Positions 59,757 through 63,506 of a stretch of 63,506 bases of DNA are shown in pieces (positions within the stretch are counted from its first letter, which is position 1; the number at the start of each line of letters is the position of its first letter). Below the pieces are notes generated by a model that did not search any database, was not told where the DNA came from, and saw nothing but the letters and a program-made list of their open reading frames with translations. Both the position numbers and the translations under genes were made by a program. The DNA comes from UMGS1251 sp036666555 (GTDB taxonomy: Bacteria; Bacillota; Clostridia; Lachnospirales; Lachnospiraceae). The stretch covers positions 1 to 63,506 of the forward strand of contig JAVWVS010000013.1 in the NCBI GenBank assembly GCA_036666555.1. Reading direction: 5' to 3'.

Positions 59757-59987
59757 ATGCGTCAGTTTGAAATGAAAAAAACAAAAGAAGTTGTAAGAAT
59801 CTATTGCAATCAATGTGGGAAAGAAATCCATGTATCCAATGGAACACCGCAGGAAGATGTACTGTCCGTGGAGAAACGCTGGGGATATTTTTCCGGCAAA
59901 GATAATGAAGTGCACCGATGGGAGTTATGTGAAGACTGCTATGATAAATGGATTCAGTCCTTTGTCATTCCGGTGGAGAAAGAATAG
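59757..59987 (+). CDS. Small zinc-ribbon protein of unknown function
   Basis: A 76-residue soluble protein. Two CxxC pairs, CNQCGKE near residue 17 and CEDCYDKW near residue 60, suggest a single structural zinc. WGYFSGKDNEVHRWELCEDC is a well-conserved-looking block. AGGAGG lies 6 bases before the ATG at 59757 (3 bases before one at 59754). It sits between rimI and rnz with a small gap (59656-59756) holding no clear promoter. I do not recognise a named family. Confidence 0.7.
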   Translation: MRQFEMKKTKEVVRIYCNQCGKEIHVSNGTPQEDVLSVEKRWGYFSGKDNEVHRWELCEDCYDKWIQSFVIPVEKE

Positions 59988-60012
59988 AAGGAATATGAAA
60001 TAGGAGAAAAAT

Positions 60013-60921
60013 ATGTTAGATGTCTGTTTGTTAGGAACGGGAGGGATGATGCCCCTTCCGTATCGATGGTTGACTTCGCTGATGGTTCGATTGAACGGAA
60101 GCAATCTGTTAATCGATTGCGGAGAAGGAACCCAAATTGCAATTAAAGAAAAAGGATGGAGCTTTAAACCCATTGATGTGATTTGCTTTACGCATTATCA
60201 TGGAGATCATATTAGCGGATTGCCGGGTCTATTACTTACTATGGGCAATGCTGATCGCACAGAGCCTCTGACTTTGATCGGCCCCAAAGGATTGGAGCGG
60301 GTGGTGACTGCTCTTCGGGTTATTGCGCCGGAACTTCCTTTTACAATACGTTATCAGGAAATCACAGAATCACAACAGACCTTTGAATTAAATGGATACC
60401 GGCTGAAAGCTTTTCGAGTGAATCATAATGTTACTTGTTATGGGTATACGCTGGAAGTAGACCGAGGGGGGAAATTTTGCGTGGAACAGGCAATGGAAAG
60501 AGAAATCCCCAAACCTTATTGGAAGCATTTGCAAAAAGGGGAAACCGTGGAGGAAAATGGAATCACTTATACTCCGGATATGGTTCTTGGCGCCCCCAGA
60601 AAAGGGATTAAACTAACCTATTGTACCGACACGAGACCCACAGATTCTATCCGAAACAATGCAGTGGAGTCGGATCTGTTCATTTGTGAAGGGATGTATG
60701 GCGAAAAAGAAAAGGCAGCAAAAGCGGTGGAATATAAACACATGACTTTTTATGAAGCGGCCAGACTTGCCAAAGAAGCTAGGGTAAAAGAAATGTGGCT
60801 GACACATTATAGTCCGTCACTGACAAGACCAGAGGAATTTATGGAGGAAGTGAAAGAGATTTTTCCGGCAGCGAAAGCAGGAAAGGATCGCATGACCATC
60901 GAACTGGGTTTTGAAGAATAA
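60013..60921 (+). CDS. rnz: Ribonuclease Z
   Basis: A 302-residue metallo-beta-lactamase-fold enzyme that cuts tRNA precursors at their 3' end. The metal-binding motif THYHGDHISGLPGLL is intact, as are the N-terminal GTGGMMPLP turn, the CTDTRPTDS Asp and HMTFYEAARLAKEA His regions, and the C-terminal LTHYSP. It starts at 60013 after AGGAG. It lies in the tRNA-modification run (tsaE-tsaB-...-tsaD), which is a sensible grouping. Confidence 0.85.
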   Translation: MLDVCLLGTGGMMPLPYRWLTSLMVRLNGSNLLIDCGEGTQIAIKEKGWSFKPIDVICFTHYHGDHISGLPGLLLTMGNADRTEPLTLIGPKGLERVVTALRVIAPELPFTIRYQEITESQQTFELNGYRLKAFRVNHNVTCYGYTLEVDRGGKFCVEQAMEREIPKPYWKHLQKGETVEENGITYTPDMVLGAPRKGIKLTYCTDTRPTDSIRNNAVESDLFICEGMYGEKEKAAKAVEYKHMTFYEAARLAKEARVKEMWLTHYSPSLTRPEEFMEEVKEIFPAAKAGKDRMTIELGFEE

Positions 60922-60939
60922 TATCATAGAGGGAAAAAA

Positions 60940-61968
60940 ATGAAGGAAGAAAAAGAAGTATTGATTTTAGCAATTGAAAGCTCTTGCGATGAAACTGCAG
61001 CAGCGGTGGTGAAAAATGGTCGGGAAGTGTTATCGAATGTGATCTCTTCTCAGATTGAACTTCATAAATTATATGGGGGTGTGGTTCCTGAAATTGCATC
61101 CAGAAAGCATATCGAGAAAATCAATCAAGTCATTGAAGAAGCATTAGAAGACGCAAAGGTGACATTGGATGATATAGATGCCATCGGGGTTACTTATGGA
61201 CCCGGTCTGGTCGGGGCTTTGCTGGTGGGGGTTGCAGAGGCAAAAGCCATTGCTTACGCAAAAAACCTTCCATTAATAGGAGTACATCATATTGAAGGCC
61301 ATATTTCCGCTAACTTTATAGAGAATCAAGAACTCGAACCACCATTTATGTGTCTGGTGGTATCTGGAGGGCATACGCATCTGGTATCTGTGAAAGATTA
61401 TGGAACCTATGAGATTATTGGAAAAACCAGAGACGATGCAGCGGGAGAAGCATTTGATAAAGTGGCCAGAGCTATCGGGCTTGGCTATCCGGGTGGTCCT
61501 AAAATAGATCAACTGTCTAAAGAAGGCAATCCCAATGCAATTGTATTTCCAAAAGCGCATATGGAAGATGCTCCTTATGATTTTAGCTTTAGTGGAGTGA
61601 AATCTTCGGTGTTAAATTATATTAATGGCTGCCAGATGAAGGGCGAGACATTCCAACAGGCAGATGTTGCAGCTTCTTTTCAGAAAGCAGTTACGGATGT
61701 TCTGGTGGAAAATGCCATGAAGGCAACGGAAGCATATCAGATGAATAAACTGGCAATCGCCGGTGGAGTAGCTTCTAATAGTGCATTACGAAGTGCAATG
61801 AAAGAAGCGTGTGAAGCAAAACAGATTGCGTTTTATTATCCTTCACCGATTCTTTGTACGGATAATGCAGCGATGATTGGTACGGCTGCTTATTATGAAT
61901 ACATCCGTGGAACCAGACATGGATGGGATCTCAATGCAGTGCCAAATCTGAAATTAGGTGAACGGTAG
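60940..61968 (+). CDS. tsaD: tRNA t6A transferase subunit TsaD
   Basis: A 342-residue metalloenzyme that joins threonylcarbamoyl to A37 of tRNA with TsaB and TsaE. The N-terminal IESSCDETAAAVV, the metal site HHIEGH (two histidines), GGHTHLV and GKTRDDAAGEAFDKVAR, plus the final Asp in LCTDNAAMIG, are all present. AGAGGGA lies before the ATG. Together with tsaE and tsaB it gives three of the four t6A enzymes; tsaC is not here. Confidence 0.96.
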   Translation: MKEEKEVLILAIESSCDETAAAVVKNGREVLSNVISSQIELHKLYGGVVPEIASRKHIEKINQVIEEALEDAKVTLDDIDAIGVTYGPGLVGALLVGVAEAKAIAYAKNLPLIGVHHIEGHISANFIENQELEPPFMCLVVSGGHTHLVSVKDYGTYEIIGKTRDDAAGEAFDKVARAIGLGYPGGPKIDQLSKEGNPNAIVFPKAHMEDAPYDFSFSGVKSSVLNYINGCQMKGETFQQADVAASFQKAVTDVLVENAMKATEAYQMNKLAIAGGVASNSALRSAMKEACEAKQIAFYYPSPILCTDNAAMIGTAAYYEYIRGTRHGWDLNAVPNLKLGER

Positions 61969-61992
61969 ACGTGTGCTTGGAGGGATAAAGGG

Positions 61993-62694
61993 ATGAAAAA
62001 ACAACCGTGTACGGCCATTGTTCTGGCAGCAGGACAAGGAAAACGAATGGAGTCTGACATACAAAAACAGTATTTAGAATTAGAGGGAAAGCCAGTTTTG
62101 TATTATGCCCTAAAAGCATTTCAAGATGCACAGATGATAGATAACATTATCTTAGTGGTGGGTGAAGGACAGGAAAGTTATTGCCGGAAGGAAGTGGTAG
62201 AAAAATACCATTTTGAAAAAATCAGTGATATTGTGATTGGTGGTGCACAACGTTATCATTCTGTTTTCTGCGGACTTCAGAAAATTTCCCATGAAGGCTA
62301 TGTCTTTATTCACGATGGTGCACGTCCATTTGTAGACCAGGAGATTTTGGAGCGGGCGTATCAGGAAGTGCAGATACACCGGGCTTGTGTAGTGGGAATG
62401 CCTTGTAAAGATACGATTAAAGTAAGTGACTCCAAAGGATTTGCCAAGGAAACACCGGACAGAGAAACCTTATGGATGATTCAGACGCCCCAGGTATTTT
62501 GCGTTCCACTCATTTCGGAAGCATATGCCCAATTAATGAAAAAACCGCAGATTAAAGTAACCGATGATGCGATGGTGCTGGAACAGATGTCGGGCTATCC
62601 GATAAAGCTGGTAATAGGGTCTTATGAAAACATAAAAATCACCACGCCGGAAGATTTGGAAATTGCGAGAATATTTTGTTGTAAGAGAAAATGA
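61993..62694 (+). CDS. ispD: 2-C-methyl-D-erythritol 4-phosphate cytidylyltransferase
   Basis: A 233-residue MEP-pathway enzyme making CDP-methylerythritol for isoprenoids. Signature VLAAGQGKRM at the N-terminus, GGAQRYHSVFCGL with the catalytic basic residue, and FIHDGARPFVDQ are all present; CxxTIK-like CKDTIK and TPQVF complete the active site. Unlike many relatives it is not fused to IspF. AGGGA lies before the ATG. It is the last protein gene of the window. Confidence 0.95.
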   Translation: MKKQPCTAIVLAAGQGKRMESDIQKQYLELEGKPVLYYALKAFQDAQMIDNIILVVGEGQESYCRKEVVEKYHFEKISDIVIGGAQRYHSVFCGLQKISHEGYVFIHDGARPFVDQEILERAYQEVQIHRACVVGMPCKDTIKVSDSKGFAKETPDRETLWMIQTPQVFCVPLISEAYAQLMKKPQIKVTDDAMVLEQMSGYPIKLVIGSYENIKITTPEDLEIARIFCCKRK

Positions 62695-62713
62695 AAATCT
62701 TGTCAATTATACC

Positions 62714-62743
62714 TTGACATATGTTTTGGGTTTGTGCTAAAAT
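62714..62743 (+). promoter_or_regulatory. Promoter of the tRNA-Ser genes
   Basis: TTGACA (62714-62719), 18-base spacer, TAAAAT (62738-62743) preceded by TGC (extended -10). Confidence 0.7.
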
Positions 62744-62784
62744 ACAACTTGTCGCTATGCCAGTGACAAACAATTTCATAACGT

Positions 62785-62870
62785 GGAGAGGTATCGAAGT
62801 GGTCATAACGAGGCGGTCTTGAAAACCGTTTGTCCGAAAGGGCGCGTGGGTTCGAATCCCACCCTCTCCG
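62785..62870 (+). tRNA. tRNA-Ser (anticodon TGA)
   Basis: Acceptor arm GGAGAGG/CCTCTCC with discriminator G, a long variable arm typical of serine tRNA, anticodon loop CTTGAAA (anticodon TGA) and T-loop GTTCGAATC. No CCA is encoded. Antisense open frames over it are artefacts. Confidence 0.95.
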
Positions 62871-62886
62871 TTTGAAGTAGTTATTG

Positions 62887-62921
62887 AAAACCACCATAAA
62901 AAGCCACGGTGGTTTTGTTTT
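62887..62921 (+). terminator. Terminator between the two tRNA-Ser genes
   Basis: AAAACCACC (62887-62895) pairs with GGTGGTTTT (62908-62916), then GTTTTT. A poor promoter, TTGAAG (62872-62877), 17-base spacer, CATAAA (62895-62900), overlaps its 5' arm. Confidence 0.6.
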
Positions 62922-62922
62922 T

Positions 62923-63012
62923 GGAGAAGTACCCAAGCTGGCCGAAGGGGCTCCCCTGGAAAGGGAGTAGGTCGTTAATAGCGGCGCGAGGGTTCAAATC
63001 CCTCCTTCTCCG
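62923..63012 (+). tRNA. tRNA-Ser (anticodon GGA)
   Basis: Acceptor arm GGAGAAG/CTTCTCC with discriminator G, long variable arm, anticodon stem CTCCC/GGGAG with loop CTGGAAA (anticodon GGA), T-loop GTTCAAATC. No CCA is encoded. Confidence 0.95.
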
Positions 63013-63115
63013 TTCGCTTGTAAGCTGAAATTAGTATGCTGTGAGTGTAAAAACACTGTATTTTGTATGTAGAAAAGATACATACGAAAAAGGTTGAAAA
63101 ACTTTGAAAAAGGTA

Positions 63116-63145
63116 TTGACAATCATATAGCACAGATGATATTAT
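63116..63145 (+). promoter_or_regulatory. rRNA operon promoter
   Basis: TTGACA (63116-63121), 18-base spacer, TATTAT (63140-63145), about 310 bases ahead of the 16S gene. A 63013-63115 stretch upstream is AT-rich and may act as an UP-element. No clear boxA was seen. Confidence 0.7.
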
Positions 63146-63315
63146 ATCTAAGCTGACCCGTAAGGGACAAGCAAGCAGAACATTGATAATTAAACAATAG
63201 ACAAACAACCTTGAAAATTTCGAAAAGAGAAAATTTTAAGAACGGACGTTGAGACAAAATTACAGGAATGTAATGGAGTGGTCAATGTCAACCTAGAAAA
63301 ACAGTAAAAAGGGAT

Positions 63316-63342
63316 AGAATTAATTAGCTAGTAGTTAATTCT
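63316..63342 (+). other. Leader hairpin of the rRNA precursor
   Basis: AGAATTAA and TTAATTCT form an 8-bp stem with an 11-base loop in the 16S leader (63146-63453). A further small hairpin with GTTCGAAAGAAC lies at about 63382-63393. They probably take part in processing, but the other strand of the processing stem lies outside the window. Confidence 0.45.
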
Positions 63343-63453
63343 GACTCGGAACAAACCAAGTAAGGTAGCTTTTTCTTAGTAAGTTCGAAAGAACCTCACT
63401 AACAAAGAAGAAGCGTAAACCGACTAGCACACGTAGAATACCGTGTGAAGTCT

Positions 63454-63506
<53 letters not shown>

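Noticed and set aside
62703..63208. Minus-strand open frames over the tRNA-Ser region, one reading WDSNPRALSD
   Set aside because: This is the well-known spurious translation of the antisense of serine tRNA; the frames have no ribosome binding site and overlap two certain tRNA genes.
63013..63453. A further gene in the rRNA leader
   Set aside because: The region holds a promoter and AT-rich hairpins; open frames there are short and lack ribosome binding sites.

Overview
The window looks like a chromosomal stretch from a low-GC Gram-positive anaerobe, most likely a Lachnospiraceae-type gut Clostridium. The evidence is lipoprotein-type ABC transporters without an outer membrane, clostridial gene orders, class II GalT, an ECF riboflavin transporter under an FMN riboswitch, consensus SigA promoters, and the first 53 bases of a 16S gene ending in a GGCGTGCTTAACA-type start. 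No phage, transposase, IS element or CRISPR array was seen. Many neighbouring operons point in different directions.

Layout. 1-13.1 kb: a LytTR-type regulator divergent from a 3960-residue secreted surface protein of beta-helix and Ig-like repeats, with codon use unlike its neighbours. 13.2-25.4 kb: the information-processing block rpmG-secE-nusG-rplK-rplA, rplJ-rplL behind an L10 leader, an orphan LytTR response regulator, then rpoB-rpoC. 25.4-29.3 kb: an unrecognised HTH regulator divergent from an amidase/hydantoinase pair, probably for hydantoin or creatinine-type compounds. 29.4-36.5 kb: a SleB-type wall hydrolase divergent from a DUF1444-HAD-uppP run, a polar amino-acid ABC transporter whose binding protein has its two halves in swapped order, and a uroporphyrinogen-decarboxylase-like enzyme. 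36.4-43 kb: a GH123/DUF4091-like protein, an SfsA-MutY fusion and a CUT1 sugar ABC transporter without its own ATPase. 43-52.3 kb: UDP-galactopyranose mutase, three lipid or envelope genes (yegS-like, GDPD, PAP2), galK-galT-galM, a TDT transporter and a TetR regulator. 52.4-62.7 kb: an aminotransferase, tex, a YitT protein, FMN riboswitch-ribU, and the tsaE-tsaB-rimI-(zinc ribbon)-rnz-tsaD-ispD housekeeping run. 62.7 kb to the end: two tRNA-Ser genes and the start of an rRNA operon.

The main findings are: (1) a natural circular permutation of an amino-acid binding protein; (2) a repeated layout in which the 5' arm of an intrinsic terminator lies inside the -35/-10 spacer of the next operon's promoter, clear at three or four operon boundaries; (3) a palindrome that supplies both -35 boxes of two divergent promoters; (4) the very large surface protein with its private LytTR regulator; and (5) the SfsA-MutY fusion with an overlapping convergent neighbour. 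All statements rest on reading the sequence; no database search was run.
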